From Deroplatys truncata (lineage: Eukaryota > Arthropoda > Insecta > Mantodea > Mantidae), in NCBI GenBank assembly GCA_030765065.1, contig CM060990.1, forward strand, positions 672,854,118-672,918,117: DNA of 64,000 nucleotides, given 5' to 3'. Position numbers and translations under genes: made by a program. The notes beneath the pieces are model-generated. The model saw only the letters and a list, made by a program, of their open reading frames with translations, was not told where the DNA came from and made no database searches. Below, piece after piece: positions 10,802-21,540 of the stretch (position 1 is its first letter; each line of letters opens with the position of its first letter).

Positions 10802-12371
10802 ACCTGTCTACTCGAACGCCGTCTCCAGAGCTGTATCGACCGTCTCTACGCCTGGAGTAACGCTAACGGCTTTAATTTCTCCGCCGAGAAATCCGTCTGC
10901 ATCAACTTCTGGCGCCGGAAGGCTTTCCCTCCGCTCTCTCTCCATCTTGGGTCGGAGGTCCCTCCATTTGCAGACGAAGTGAAATTTTTGGGGTTGGTCT
11001 TTGACCGGAAGCTGAGCTGGACTTCTCACGTTTCCTTTTTAAAAGCAAAGTGTGACCGTTCTCTTAATATTTTACGTGTTTTAAGTGGCACATCCTGGGG
11101 AGCTGATCGGACCGTCCTTCTTCGCCTTTATCGCTCTTTGGTCCGATCCAAGCTTGATTACGGGTGTATTGTTTATTCTTCGCCACGTCCATCAGTGTTA
11201 TGTCGATTGAATGCCATTCACCATCGTGGCATAAGAGTCGCTACAGGGGCCTTTCTACCTAGCCCTGTACCCAGTCTGTACGCAGAAGCTGCAGAGCCTC
11301 CGCTGTCCTTCCGGCGTGAGATGCTTTTGAGCAACTATGCTTGTCGACTCTCAAGCTTGCCTGCCACCCGTCTTTCGAGTTATTTTTCGAGGAGTCGCTT
11401 GATCGCCACTATTTGATTAGCTCCCCTGCATTGCTCCCTCCAGGGGTTCGATTTCGACAGTCCTTCGGCATTTAGACGTTACGCCAGCGCCGGCCCTTCC
11501 TCGGGGTGAAACGCGTTTTCCTCCTTGGTCGCGCACTGAGGCCCACTGTCACCTTGGGTTAACGTCAATGCCGAAAAATGGGACCCCTGCTGCCGCACCT
11601 AGATCCGCTTTTTTAGAACTCCGGGCACAATTCGGGGACTGTCATTTTATATATACCGATGGGTCTAAGACTGGTGGCGGAGTAGGATGTGCCTTTGTTT
11701 TTGTAACACAGAGTTTTACTTTTCGTTTACCTGAACAATGTTCGATTTATACCGTCGAACTTTTTAGTATATATCAATGTGTTTTATACATTCAGCGGCA
11801 CGTCTTACGGCGCTGTGTGATTTGTTCGGACTCTCTGAGTGCCCTTCAGAGTATTCACGCGCTGTATAGTTACCACCCGCTCGTACAACGCATTCATGAG
11901 TCTGCCGACGCCGCTGCCAAATCGGCCATTTTATCACCCAGATGTTTTACCTGTGTTGTTCCTTCCTCAGATTTTTATGTTATTTTACGTTACCGTATCC
12001 TCTCGCGCTGGTGCGATGAGTGGGCGGCTCTTAGGGGGAACAAGTTGCGGGAGGTTAAACCTCATCCGTTAGTCTGGGGTACCTCTTCTCGTTCTTCTCT
12101 TCGGGAAGAGGTACTTTTAGCTCGTTTACGAATCGGACATTGTCGTTTTAGTCATAGATACCTGCTCAGTGGTGAACCCGCACCACTGTGTGAGCAGTGT
12201 GATGCGTCCTTAACGGTGCGTCACATTTTAACAGAGTGTCAAGTTTTATCTCCGTTGCGCGTTCCTGTTGGTCTGCCTGTTGTCGTAGCCAAAGTTTTAG
12301 CAGACGACGCGCATGCTGTAGAATGTCTTTTACGTTTTATCACTGACATTGGTTTTAGACGTCGCATTTGA
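10802..12371 (+). pseudogene. LINE copy 2 ORF2 remnant (RT end, RNase H)
   Basis: Covers the RT thumb (KFLGLVFDRKLSW) and RNase H. The reading frame breaks between about 11340 and 11570 (the pieces 10979-11416 and 11568-12371 are open separately). Compared with the intact copy, 81 bp (27 codons) are missing near 11898, bounded by a shared atga. The loss removes the WIPGHVGIS motif, the fourth RNase H region, but keeps the frame. The C-terminal Cys/His knuckle (CEQCDASLTVRHILTEC) survives. Confidence 0.9.
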
Positions 12372-12622
12372 TGCGCTGAGCGCCTTTTAGCTGTTTGCTT
12401 TTACATTATCTTTTAATGGGGGCACTCCTCCCCAGAGTACATCTGGCGCTCGTGGCCCTCGCATTCTACAGTTCTTGACACGTAGTTTTATTCTCTAGTT
12501 GACCATGATTTTAGTGTGTGGAGTTTAGTATTCCGTCTGTGTTTTTTTTAGTGTTTTTGACCAAGCGGTTTGTATGGGGTTTTTTACTTTTTAGGCTGTT
12601 CCTTTTATATTTTACACATCGT

Positions 12623-12659
12623 AAGGGTGCTAATAACCTTGGCAGTTGAGCGCCCTTAA
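12623..12659 (+). promoter_or_regulatory. LINE copy 2 3' hairpin
   Basis: aagggTgct pairs with agcGccctt, one G-T wobble replacing the C-G pair of the intact copy, so the stem is kept. Confidence 0.6.
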
Positions 12660-12784
12660 GCCCCATCTCATCATCATTTAATTATATTGCTCTTATCGGT
12701 AGACTTTTTTGTAACCTTTGCCTATAGGCAATGGTGTTAGCTTTTATTATCTTGTCGGTGGATTTCTTGCACCTTTGGCCTCTT

Positions 12785-13050
12785 AATCATTAGATTACAC
12801 ACACATTCACACTCTCGTTCATACTTCCGAACCCTAGGGAATAGGCAATAATCTTGTCAAGAGAAAAATTCCCACCCCACAGCCTGGAAGAGAACCCGGG
12901 ACCCCTCGCACACCAGGCAGGTACACTACCGACTGTACTACGGGGCCAGCCATTTATATGATTATGAACGGCATAAAAAGCGAAAAGTAGGATAAATTCC
13001 AAACTTCCTATATAGATCCATGCTATTTGATGGACTTTTTCCAAAGATTT
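12785..13050 (-). mobile_element. tRNA-derived SINE, copy A
   Basis: Matches 23228-23495 closely. Read on the minus strand the family starts with a tRNA-like head: a box A (tagcacagttgg in copy B) and a box B ggttcggttcc-like site, here degraded at 12887-12897. About 150 bp of unrelated body follow. The head order and spacing are those of RNA polymerase III promoters. Confidence 0.75.
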
Positions 13051-13555
13051 TCATGAACTTTCCAACGAAACAGTGATTTATATTGAAGTATTTTGTTTAG
13101 TACTTATTTTTCAAAACTGGATATGAAAATTTCGAAAAAATACCACAAGAACAGTTAACGTTACGTCTTCATTGTGAGTGGTGGTCTCCCAGAGGGAGAG
13201 AAGGAAAACCTTCACAGTTAGGGCTATTGCAGAAATGCTTACTGCCCCACCTTATGGTATTAAATGATCAATGCTATTTTTCTTGCTTCAACCGTTGCTA
13301 ACATTAAAAGTCATGTGCCAGAAATTCAGAAGAATTATCTACATGTATTTACAAAGTACTTCCAGACGCAAAGCTGAAAAACGCTCACAAAGATACTTAA
13401 ATGTCGAGGAAGGTATATATTTTGGACACATGTTTAGTGTGTCTGATGCATTCAACGATTCAAATAAAGTATATATCAACATGTGAAGTGAAATAACATT
13501 GAGGTGAAATTATTGCAACTTATAGCTACTTAAGCATCAAGTGTGGTAACAATAA
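13051..13555. other. DNA present only in flank copy A
   Basis: Copy B of the flanking duplication passes directly from the SINE end to the equivalent of 13556, so this ~505 bp is either an insertion here or a deletion there. No ORF, terminal repeat or target duplication is recognised in it. Confidence 0.6.
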
Positions 13556-14215
13556 ACAAGCAGAGAAATAAAGAAACATTGTTTTACAATTCTGAATATC
13601 ATTTCAGTATGATCACCTCAATTTTCCAATATGTATACTGCCTTAAATCCACAAGAGAAATAAAAATTGACACTTCGAGTTGCTTCGTCTCTAACAAACA
13701 ACTGAAGAATGAGTTAGCCTGCAAATGCGATAACGCAGCGCTATTTCTATAACATCATTATGTAATTAGCGCTAGATATTCCCAAGTTGTATTTGACGTA
13801 AAATTTTCACTACTTACTGCGCGTTTATTAAAACAAATAATTAATTTGCACTCATGTTTCTCATGCATTTCAGACATTTGTTAATGCTTTTGCTACGTAA
13901 TATTGTTCAGAAACCACATACAAGGAGTATTAGTATAAATACGATGGATCAAGCGACATATTAAAACGACAGTACTGGCCACGTAGTCACATTTTTGGTG
14001 GGTGTGGGCTCTTAAGTATTAAAAGCAATAGTAAAACGCAACGTTAAAGGTTGACCATCTAATTATAATTATGCTTCATTAGGTGGCTTACGGGCTGTTG
14101 CACAAAGAGTTTCTTATGAGGTAAGATTGGCATTAATTTTGTTATCCTTTATTTTTTTAATTAGAAGTTATTCATTATTAGACTTTTTATTATCAAATTT
14201 GAATTTGATTTTTGT
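13556..14215. repeat. Host-flank plus ND1 duplication, copy A
   Basis: Colinear with 23497-24130, direct orientation (shared examples: aacattgttttacaattctg and atgcgataacgcag). The repeat crosses from non-mitochondrial flank into ND1 at about 14075, so the NUMT boundary itself is duplicated. Confidence 0.9.
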
Positions 14216-14222
14216 TTTTATT
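14080..14222 (+). pseudogene. ND1: NUMT ND1 fragment (copy A)
   Basis: Reads GLRAVAQSVSYEV followed by the hydrophobic [10 protein letters not shown] segment typical of NADH dehydrogenase subunit 1. It changes at about 14222 into ND4 sequence, removing everything that lies between these genes on the circle. Confidence 0.85.
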
Positions 14223-15020
14223 TAGTTTTTTCATTGATTTATAAAAATGAATTTATAAATTTTTGTTTTCTGAATAATTTTGGCATTTTTAGTTAAATAA
14301 CTATATATTTAGTGAATTTATGATTACGTAGGGCACATGTGGAAGCTCCAGTTTCAGAATCTATAATTTTAGCTGGAGTTTTATTAAAACTAGGTGGTTA
14401 TGCTTTATTACGGGTGTTTTAATATTTAATGGCAATTGAGATATTAATCAATGTATTTTGATTATTTTTTATTAATTGGAGGGGCTTTTGGTAGTTTAAT
14501 ATGTTTACGTCAAGTAGACAAAAAAGCATTAATTGCTTATTCATCTGTAGCTCATATAGGATTAATTGTTGGAGGTCTAATAATATTAAATATGCGAGGA
14601 TTCTATATAACCTTTGTTTTAATAATTGCTCATGGTTTATGTTCATCTGCATTGTTTTGTTTAGCTAATATTAGTTATGAACGTTTAGGAAGACAAAGAT
14701 TACTGTTTGGTAAAGGTTTATTAAATTTAATAACATTATGATGATTTTTACCTTCGTAGTTTAATATAGCAGCTCCTCCCTCTTTAAATTTATTAGGAGA
14801 GATTGGTTTATTAATAGTATAATGGGTTGAATATAAATAGTAATATTATTTGTTATATTCATTTATACCTTATATTTATATTCATATAGTAAACATTGAA
14901 TTATTATTCTGGAGTTTATAGTAAAATAAGTGGATAATGTCGTGAATATTTATTATTAATATTACACTCATTAGCTTTAAATTTATTAATTTTAAAAAGG
15001 GATTATGTATTAATTTGATT
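14223..15020 (+). pseudogene. ND4: NUMT ND4, copy 1 (3' two thirds)
   Basis: Contains [20 protein letters not shown], then [20 protein letters not shown], and ends near LALNLLILKRDYVLI before a trnH remnant. NADH dehydrogenase subunit 4 is a membrane subunit of respiratory complex I; here it is a nuclear relic with several frame breaks. Its 5' part is missing. Confidence 0.92.
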
Positions 15021-15029
15021 TTAAATGTT

Positions 15030-15098
15030 ATTACTTGAGTAGTTTATAATAAACCCTTGATTTGTGGTAAAATAGATAATAATAAATTATCTTAGGTT
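15030..15098 (+). tRNA. trnH: NUMT trnH remnant
   Basis: Between ND4 and ND5, with gtg in a putative anticodon loop (gatttgtggt) and agtttataataaac upstream as the D arm. Position matches trnH in the ancestral order. It is a relic, not a functional nuclear gene. Confidence 0.5.
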
Positions 15099-16460
15099 AT
15101 GATTTATTTATCATTATGTTTTATTGGATTTTGAGTTAATATTGTTTTCTTTGTTAAGATTTATATTTGGTATATATTGTATTATAAATAATTTAATTTA
15201 TTTTGTTGAATGAGAAATTATTAGATTAAATATTTCTTCAACTGTTATAACACTATTGTTGGATTGAATAATTTTGTTATTTATAAGTTTTGTTATATTA
15301 ATTCCATCTTTAGTAATTTTATATAGTGGGAATCATATAATAAGAGATATTTCATTAAATCCATTTATTGTTTTAGTTTTAACATTTGTATTATCAATAA
15401 TGTTTTTAATTACTAGTCGAAATTTAATTAGAATATTACTGGGTTAAGATGGATTAGGTTTAATTTCTTATTCTCTTGTTATTTATTATCAAAATGTGAA
15501 ATCCCATAATGCTGGAATATTAACTGCTTTATCTCATCGTGTTGGTGATGTTGCTTTATTAATAGCGATTGCATGACTATTAAACTTTGGAATCTGAAAT
15601 TATATTTTTATTTGGATTGTTTAATAAATAGATATGAATTGTATTTAATTTAGTTTTAGTTATTTTAGCAGGGATAACAAAACGTGCACAAATTCCTTTT
15701 TTAGGGTGATCTGCTCCTACTCCTGTTTCAGCTTAATTCATTAATATTTATTAATTCGATTTAGTAAACCTTTTTCGAATTGATTGTTAAATTTTTTATT
15801 AGTAATCTCTGTTTTTACAATATTTATTAAAGGATTAGGTGTAAATTTTGAATACGATTTAAAGAAATTATTGCTTTAAAAACTTTGAGACAGTTTAGAT
15901 TAATTATAAGAATTTTAGGTTAGGATTTGCTGATTTTGCATTTTTTCATTTATTAACTCATGCATTGTTTAATGCACTACTATTCATATGTGCAGGAAAA
16001 GTAATTCATAATGTAAAGGAATGTTAGCATATTCGTTTTATAGGAAATGATCAATTTTTATACCTTTTACTTCATTTTGTTTTATAGTATCAAATTTTGC
16101 TTTATGCGGAATACCTTTTTTAGCTAAATATTTTTCAAAAGATATAATTTTAGAAGCATTTCCTTTAACGGATTTAAATATGTTTATATTTTTTTATATT
16201 TTTTATCCACTGGTTTCACAGTATGTTATTCCTTTCGTCTTTTTTATTGAGTTTTGTGAGGGGATTTTAATTTGGTACCTATAGGTATTTGAAGAGAAGG
16301 AAAGCATTTAATAGAAGAAAATTGAATAATAATTTATGGAATATTAGGTTTAATAATTTTTGCTGTAGTTGGTGGAGGATTATTAAATTGAATATCCTTT
16401 TAACCTCTTATTTTAATTATTTATAATTATATATGAAAATAATACCTCTATTAGTGAGAT
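15099..16460 (+). pseudogene. ND5: NUMT ND5
   Basis: Readable stretches include SLVILYSGNH, DGLGLISYSLVIYYQN and TALSHRVGDVALLIAIA, all characteristic of NADH dehydrogenase subunit 5. Length is near that of a partial mitochondrial gene, with many frame interruptions and in-frame stops. Confidence 0.93.
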
Positions 16461-16869
16461 TTATTGGTTAATGATTAGGAAGAATTGTATTTAAACATAA
16501 ATTGAATTATTATTTAAAATTATATATATTCATAATAAATATAAATATAATGAAATAATTATTTTTCGGTGCAATATCATATATACCTTTAATTTTTACT
16601 AAATGCGTAAGAGAACGAACTTTGAAAATTGGTTTTAACTTGGTTAAATATATTCATTTAGGTTGAAGCGAATAATTTGGAGCACAAAACGTATACTATA
16701 TTTTAATGAAGTTAAGTGGTTTAAATCAATGATTTCAACATAGAGACTTAAAATATTATTTAGCAGTTTTTTATTACTTTAATTATGATTATATCCTTTG
16801 TTATTTATTAAAACATATTATACAGGATATAAAATTGAAGCTGTTATTGAGATAATTTACTACCTTTGA

Positions 16870-17130
16870 ATATATATATATAAACTTGAAATTTATGAAT
16901 TTTCTACAATGAAAATGTAATGTGTTGTTTTAAATTATATAAATTAAAATAAAGATATAAATGTATTTAAACCACTTGAATAACAAGTTAGCAACTTTTA
17001 TTCGATCAACACATCTTCTTAATTGGTATACAATACAATTTTATCAATAACAGTGATATACCTCTAATTTGGTTTCAATTAATATAAAAAATAAGAATAA
17101 AATTATATCTTATTATCATGTCGAAACTGA
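16870..17130 (-). tRNA. NUMT tRNA cluster remnants (trnE, trnN, trnR)
   Basis: On the minus strand, acattacattttcattgta near 16905-16940 matches trnE (anticodon TTC), a sequence with tatcactgttattgat near 17040-17105 matches trnN (GTT), and tcagtttcgacatga near 17115-17145 matches trnR (TCG). Order and strand fit the R-N-S-E-F block between ND5 and ND3 in ancestral insect mitochondria. trnS, trnA and trnF are not clear. Confidence 0.6.
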
Positions 17131-17224
17131 CTACAATTGATTTCCTTCTTACTTATTTTAAGGAAAATTGATAATTCGATACTTTTTGAGTGCAAATCAA
17201 ATGTTGAGATTAACTATAACCCTA

Positions 17225-17575
17225 GTAATAATTTAAGATGCTCATTCAAGGGATCTTTATTTCATTCATGGAATAAACCGGATGTTAAAATTAGTGGAAA
17301 TAAAATTCTTGTAATAATTCAAGTTAATATATTTGATTTAAAAGGAATAACAGTTACTGGAAAAATTAAGGCGATTTCTACGCCAAAAATTAAAAAATAA
17401 TGGCAATTAAGAAGAATTGTAAGGAAAATAGCAGTCGTGAAGATCTAATTGAATCAAATCCACATTCAAAGGGTGAGTTTTTTCTCGGTCTTCAAGATTT
17501 TTGGATACTAAATTATTTAATGATATAAGAATAAAAGAGATTTTTATGATAATGACTTAAAATTTGAATTATTTA
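17225..17575 (-). pseudogene. ND3: NUMT ND3
   Basis: Minus strand reads [30 protein letters not shown] and GLFHEWNKGSLEW, the hallmark segments of NADH dehydrogenase subunit 3. The open plus-strand frame over the same bases is its shadow. Confidence 0.93.
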
Positions 17576-17597
17576 TTCTAATTAATTGTAGACTTTT

Positions 17598-17658
17598 AAT
17601 TGGAAATCAAATGCACTTTTTATACTAAACAAAATTATCTTCCTCATCAATAAATGGA
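17598..17658 (-). tRNA. trnG: NUMT trnG remnant
   Basis: Between ND3 and COX3. The minus strand gives tagtataaaaagtgcatt then gatttccaatta, with anticodon TCC, as in insect mitochondrial trnG. Confidence 0.6.
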
Positions 17659-17689
17659 AATATATAAAACTAATAACACCGCATTTACA

Positions 17690-18410
17690 AAATGCCAATA
17701 TCAAGCAGCTGCTTCAAAGCCAAAATGATGATTGGACGTGATATGTATAAAAATTATTCGAAATAAGCATGTAATTAGATATGAAGTACAAATAATTACA
17801 TGAAAGCAGTGAAGTCCGGTTGCAACAACAAATATTAATCCGAAAACTGAATCTGCGATAGTGGATGAGGCTTCATAACACTCATATAGTTGTAGAATGG
17901 TAAAATGAATACCTAAAATGATAGAGAAAATTAGTCCTTGAGTAGCTTGGTCATAATTATTTTATAATAATCCATGATGACTTCATGTAATAATAATTCC
18001 TGAAGGTGGTATTAAGAAGTGGGATTTGAAGAGCATTAAAAGGGAGGATTCCAATGGGTGGTCCAAAGGATCCAAGTTCAGTAGTGGGTGCAAGTCTTCT
18101 ATGACAAAAATTCCCAAAAAAAATCATAATAAAATAATTTCTGAAACAAAAAGTAAGATTATTTCTCATCGTAATTCTATTATTACTTTTTGTATGATAT
18201 CCTTGATAAGTACTTTCTCGTACTACATCTCCTCATCATTGAATTGTAACTAAAATTAATATTAGAATTCCTATAAATATTAATTGATTATTAAATTCAT
18301 ATGTAAACTTAATGAATCCTAATATTGCAATTATAATTCTAAAAGCTGCTTTGATAGGTCAGGGTCTATGTGTGACTAAATGATAAGGGTATAAAGATGT
18401 ATTAATTTTT
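17690..18410 (-). pseudogene. COX3: NUMT COX3
   Basis: Minus strand gives YPYHLVTHRPWPI near the start, RRLAPTTELGSFGPPIGI and LQIPLLNTT in the middle and FGFEAAAWYWH at the end: cytochrome c oxidase subunit III almost end to end, with several stops. ATP6 and ATP8, which should follow on the circle, are absent. Confidence 0.94.
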
Positions 18411-18521
18411 AATAATTTTAGTTTAACATACTAATGTTATGATTTAACTCACTCCGTAAATATTAATTTTATCATTAGAGGTAATTACTATATTACTATA
18501 AATTGGTTTAACAGACCATTA

Positions 18522-18640
18522 CTTGCTTTTCAGTCATCTAATATTTCAGATAAATTAGAGATTCAATTGAGGAAATTATTAGTTAAGGTGCTTTCAATTA
18601 TAATAGGTATAAATGTATGATTTGCACCACAAGTGCTGAT
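18522..18640 (-). pseudogene. COX2: NUMT COX2, C-terminal piece
   Basis: Reads [20 protein letters not shown] and then the C-terminal tail on the minus strand. The Cys-containing CuA end of COX2 is present; the rest is deleted, and at about 18638 the sequence passes directly into COX1. Confidence 0.88.
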
Positions 18641-19300
18641 ATAAAATTGGATCTCCTCCTCCTGCAGGATCAGAGAAGGATGTATTATTTAGGTTTCAAT
18701 CAGTTAGAAGTATAGTAATTCCTCCTGCAAGAACAGGTAAAGATAATAATAAAAGAACAGCAGTAATTCCTACTGATCAAACAAATAAGGGTACCTGTGT
18801 TTGATTTATGTAAATTGATTTTATGTTAATTATAGTTGTAATAAAATTAGCAGCTCCTATAGTACTAGATATTCCAGCTAAACAAAAAAAAATTGTTAAG
18901 ACAACTGCAGGTCCTGCATGATCAATTCTACCTGAAAGAGGAGGGTAAACTGTTTATCCTGTTCCAACACCGCTTTCTACAGTTCTTCTAATAATAAGAA
19001 ATAGAATGGAAGGAGGTAATAATCAGAATCTTATACTAGTTATTCGAGGAAAAGCTATATCTGGGGCTCCAAGCATCAATTGCCAAATCCATCAATTATA
19101 ATAGGTATAACTATAAAAAGTATTAATAGAAGCGTGAGCAGTAAGAATAACATTACAAATTTGACCATCCCCAATTAAAGATCCAGGTTGACCCAATTCA
19201 GTTGGAACTAAAATTCTTAAAGATGTTCCTAGCATACCTGCTCATGCACCAAAAATAAAATATAATGTTCCAATATCTTTACGATTTGTTGAGAATGGTC
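18632..19300 (-). pseudogene. COX1: NUMT COX1, N-terminal half
   Basis: Minus strand starts near RKDIGTLYFIFGAWAGMLG, then [20 protein letters not shown], and ends at [16 protein letters not shown], about residue 240 of cytochrome c oxidase subunit I. The second half is missing. Confidence 0.94.
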
Positions 19301-19334
19301 ATGATTGCAATATAGGAAGTAAAATGACTGAGAT

Positions 19335-19535
19335 AGGTGATAAATTGTAAATTTGTTAAGCGAACTTAAATTTCTTTTGTGCCAAGAAAGGTTTTATATT
19401 CATTTCATGATATTAAAATGCAATTCTAATGGTGTAGTTAATACTAACACGTAAAGAGAGTTCTTTATTTATAACGTTGAAGGACATTAGTTTATTTAAC
19501 TTAAAATCTTAATACATGATTAAGATTAAAGTGCA
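19335..19535. tRNA. NUMT trnY, trnC and trnW remnants
   Basis: trnW on the minus strand (taatgtccttcaacgtta, anticodon TCA, about 19460-19535). Plus-strand remnants around ttgtaaatttg (trnY, GTA) and aaatgcaattc (trnC, GCA). This W/C/Y block between ND2 and COX1 is the ancestral insect arrangement. Confidence 0.6.
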
Positions 19536-19554
19536 GATTTATATTCCAAAAATG

Positions 19555-20330
19555 AAAAAATCAGCTATTTTTGCAAAATTGGATTTTGGGTAAATTTAGA
19601 TAATTCAAATAATTACAGAATTTGTAAGTGTTAATGGTGTGTATATGATACGCATATAGTAGTATAAAGTTAATAAGGCGGATACAATTAGAATTATTGA
19701 CGTAAGGATTATAACATTTTGAATTATGAATTGAATTGAAATTCATTTTTTGAAAAACCCTAAAAAGGAAGTAAACCTCCTAATGACAATAAAGATGTTA
19801 ATAAAGTGAATTTTACATTTTTTTATTTAATGGGTTAAAGGTTTGAGAAATATAGGATAAGTTAGTTATAGCTGTTATTAAAATGGTGCTGGCAATATTA
19901 ATAGTGTAAATGGTAAAGCATAATAATCATGTTTGAACCCATAGTTATAGTTGTTAATATTCATCCAATATGATTACTTGATGAGAATGCTAACATTTTT
20001 CGTAAAGAAATTTGATTAAAACCACCGATAGGACCAATAAGTGTGGATAATATAATTTTGATTTTAATAAAGTAGTTATAAATAATTATATAGGAAATAA
20101 GAATCAATGGTGCAATTTTTTAAATTGATAGAATAATAAAACTATTTATTCAAGACAACCGCTCCATTACAGAATGTAATTATCAATAAAAAGGTGCAGA
20201 TGTAATTTTTATTAAAAGTGGGATGGCAATTAAAATATTTCAAATTGTGGTTCTGTTAGATAAAATATTTCAAAAATGTTAATTTTTAAAATGATTAAAA
20301 ATAGAAGGGTTTATGACGAAATGCGTTGAA
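19555..20330 (-). pseudogene. ND2: NUMT ND2
   Basis: The minus strand contains the proline-glycine segment corresponding to LSLGGLPPFLGFF (near 19750-19790, partly decayed) and the NADH dehydrogenase subunit 2 tail before trnW. The 5' part is diverged; identification leans on position as well as these motifs. Confidence 0.75.
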
Positions 20331-20344
20331 TAAGAAAATATTTA

Positions 20345-20990
20345 AATTAATTATCAGGTTAGGGTTCTTTTAAATACAAATAAGATAGGAATATAAATTA
20401 AATGGTAAATCCAAAAATATATTTAAATGTAAAGTAGGTGTGAAAAGGGATTATATCAATAATAGTATTTGTTGCTAAGGTATTGTTTGATCCTGTTTGA
20501 TGAAGAAATAACAAATGAATTATAATACAGGCTGTTATAGTAAATGGAAGTACAAAGTGAAATGTGAAAAATCGATTTAAGGTTGAATTATCTACAGTAA
20601 AACCTACTCATACTCACTGTACTAATACAATTCCTAAGTAAGGAATAGCGGATAATAAATTAGTAATTTCTGTAGCACCTCAAATAATATTTGTCCTCAT
20701 GTTAGAACATAAACTATAAAAGCTGTAACTATTACTAAACATAAAATTATAACTACAATTATTTATGTACAATAACATTTATATGAACCATAATGCAATC
20801 TCGTTCAATATGAAGGTAAATACAGATAAAAAATATAAAAGCACCATTGGCGTGTAAAGTTCGTAAAAGTCATCTATAATTTACGTCTCGACAAATGTGT
20901 ACTACACTACAGAAGCCTAATCAAAATGGGCTGAATAATGTATAGCTAAAAATAGTCCTGTTATGATTTGGATGATTAATTATAATTTTT
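20345..20990 (-). pseudogene. CYTB: NUMT CYTB, N-terminal half
   Basis: Minus strand gives ITGLFLAMHYS-like sequence, [33 protein letters not shown], then [20 protein letters not shown] and LHQTGSNN. These are the heme-ligand and Qo-site regions of cytochrome b. The C-terminal third is missing where ND2 begins. Confidence 0.94.
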
Positions 20991-20994
20991 GATT

Positions 20995-21540
20995 GGAGAT
21001 ATCAACCCGAACGTTTGCAAGCTGGAATTTATTTATTATTTTGTACCTTATTTGCTTCACTACTATTATTAAGAATAATATATCTTTATAATAATTTAAA
21101 ATATTTAGTTTTTTCATTGAATTATAAGAATGATTTTATAACTTTCTGTTTATACCTTAGAATAATTTTGGCATTTCAGTTAAAATACCTATATACTTAG
21201 TGCATTTATGATTACCTTGGGTACGTGTGGAAGCTCCAGTTTCAGGCTCTATAATTTTAGCTGGGGTTTTATTGAAACTATCTGGTTATGATTTATTACT
21301 GGTTTTTGAATATTTAATGGAAATTGGGACATTAATTAATGTATTTTGATTATCTATTAGATTAGTTAAAGGGTTTTTAGTTAGTTTAGTATGTTTAAGT
21401 CATGTAGGTAGATATAACAGAATTAATTGCTTATTCATCTGTAGCTCATAGAGGATTAATTGTTGGAGGTTTATTAACATTAAATATCTGAGGATTCTAT
21501 ATAATTTTTCTTTTAATAATTGCTCATGATTTATGTTCAA
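20995..21540 (+). pseudogene. ND4: NUMT ND4, copy 2 (5' and middle)
   Basis: Reads QPERLQAGIYLLFCTLFASL, continues through [17 protein letters not shown], and stops near LLIIAHDLCS. It overlaps copy 1 from about 21106 onward but carries different substitutions and breaks, so the two have diverged independently or derive from different mitochondrial templates. Confidence 0.92.

Larger units (their letters stand above)
10802..12677 (+). mobile_element. I-group LINE copy 2, 5'-truncated
   Basis: Begins inside the RT coding region (acctgtctactcg, equivalent to about 61824 in the intact copy), immediately after the tail of copy 1, and ends with the same 3' UTR, hairpin and TCATCATCAT tail. Its 3' UTR is closer to copy 1 than to the copy at 57834. 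It could be a second insertion into the tail of copy 1 or the product of local duplication. Confidence 0.93.
14080..21540. pseudogene. Compound nuclear mitochondrial insertion (NUMT)
   Basis: About 7.4 kb of mitochondrial sequence in the order ND1(+) ND4(+) trnH ND5(+) tRNAs ND3(-) trnG COX3(-) COX2(-) COX1(-) trnY/C/W ND2(-) CYTB(-) ND4(+). The plus strand corresponds to the mitochondrial minority strand. Reading with ATA=Met and TGA=Trp restores long stretches, but many stops and frameshifts remain. The order follows the ancestral insect circle with segments removed (CYTB to ND4L between ND1 and ND4; ATP6/ATP8; parts of COX2 and COX1; the control region, rRNAs and ND1 between ND2 and CYTB). 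ND4 occurs twice, so the insert spans more than one turn of the circle or was rearranged. Confidence 0.96.

Noticed and set aside
14451-14741. 96-residue plus-strand ORF as a nuclear gene
   Set aside because: It is a preserved stretch of ND4 inside the NUMT; neighbouring ND4 sequence is frameshifted.
17137-17400. 87-residue plus-strand ORF
   Set aside because: Antisense shadow of ND3, which reads on the minus strand.
14080-21540. Genuine mitochondrial genome contig
   Set aside because: Broken frames, missing segments, a duplicated ND4 and flanking SINE and LINE sequence show a nuclear copy.
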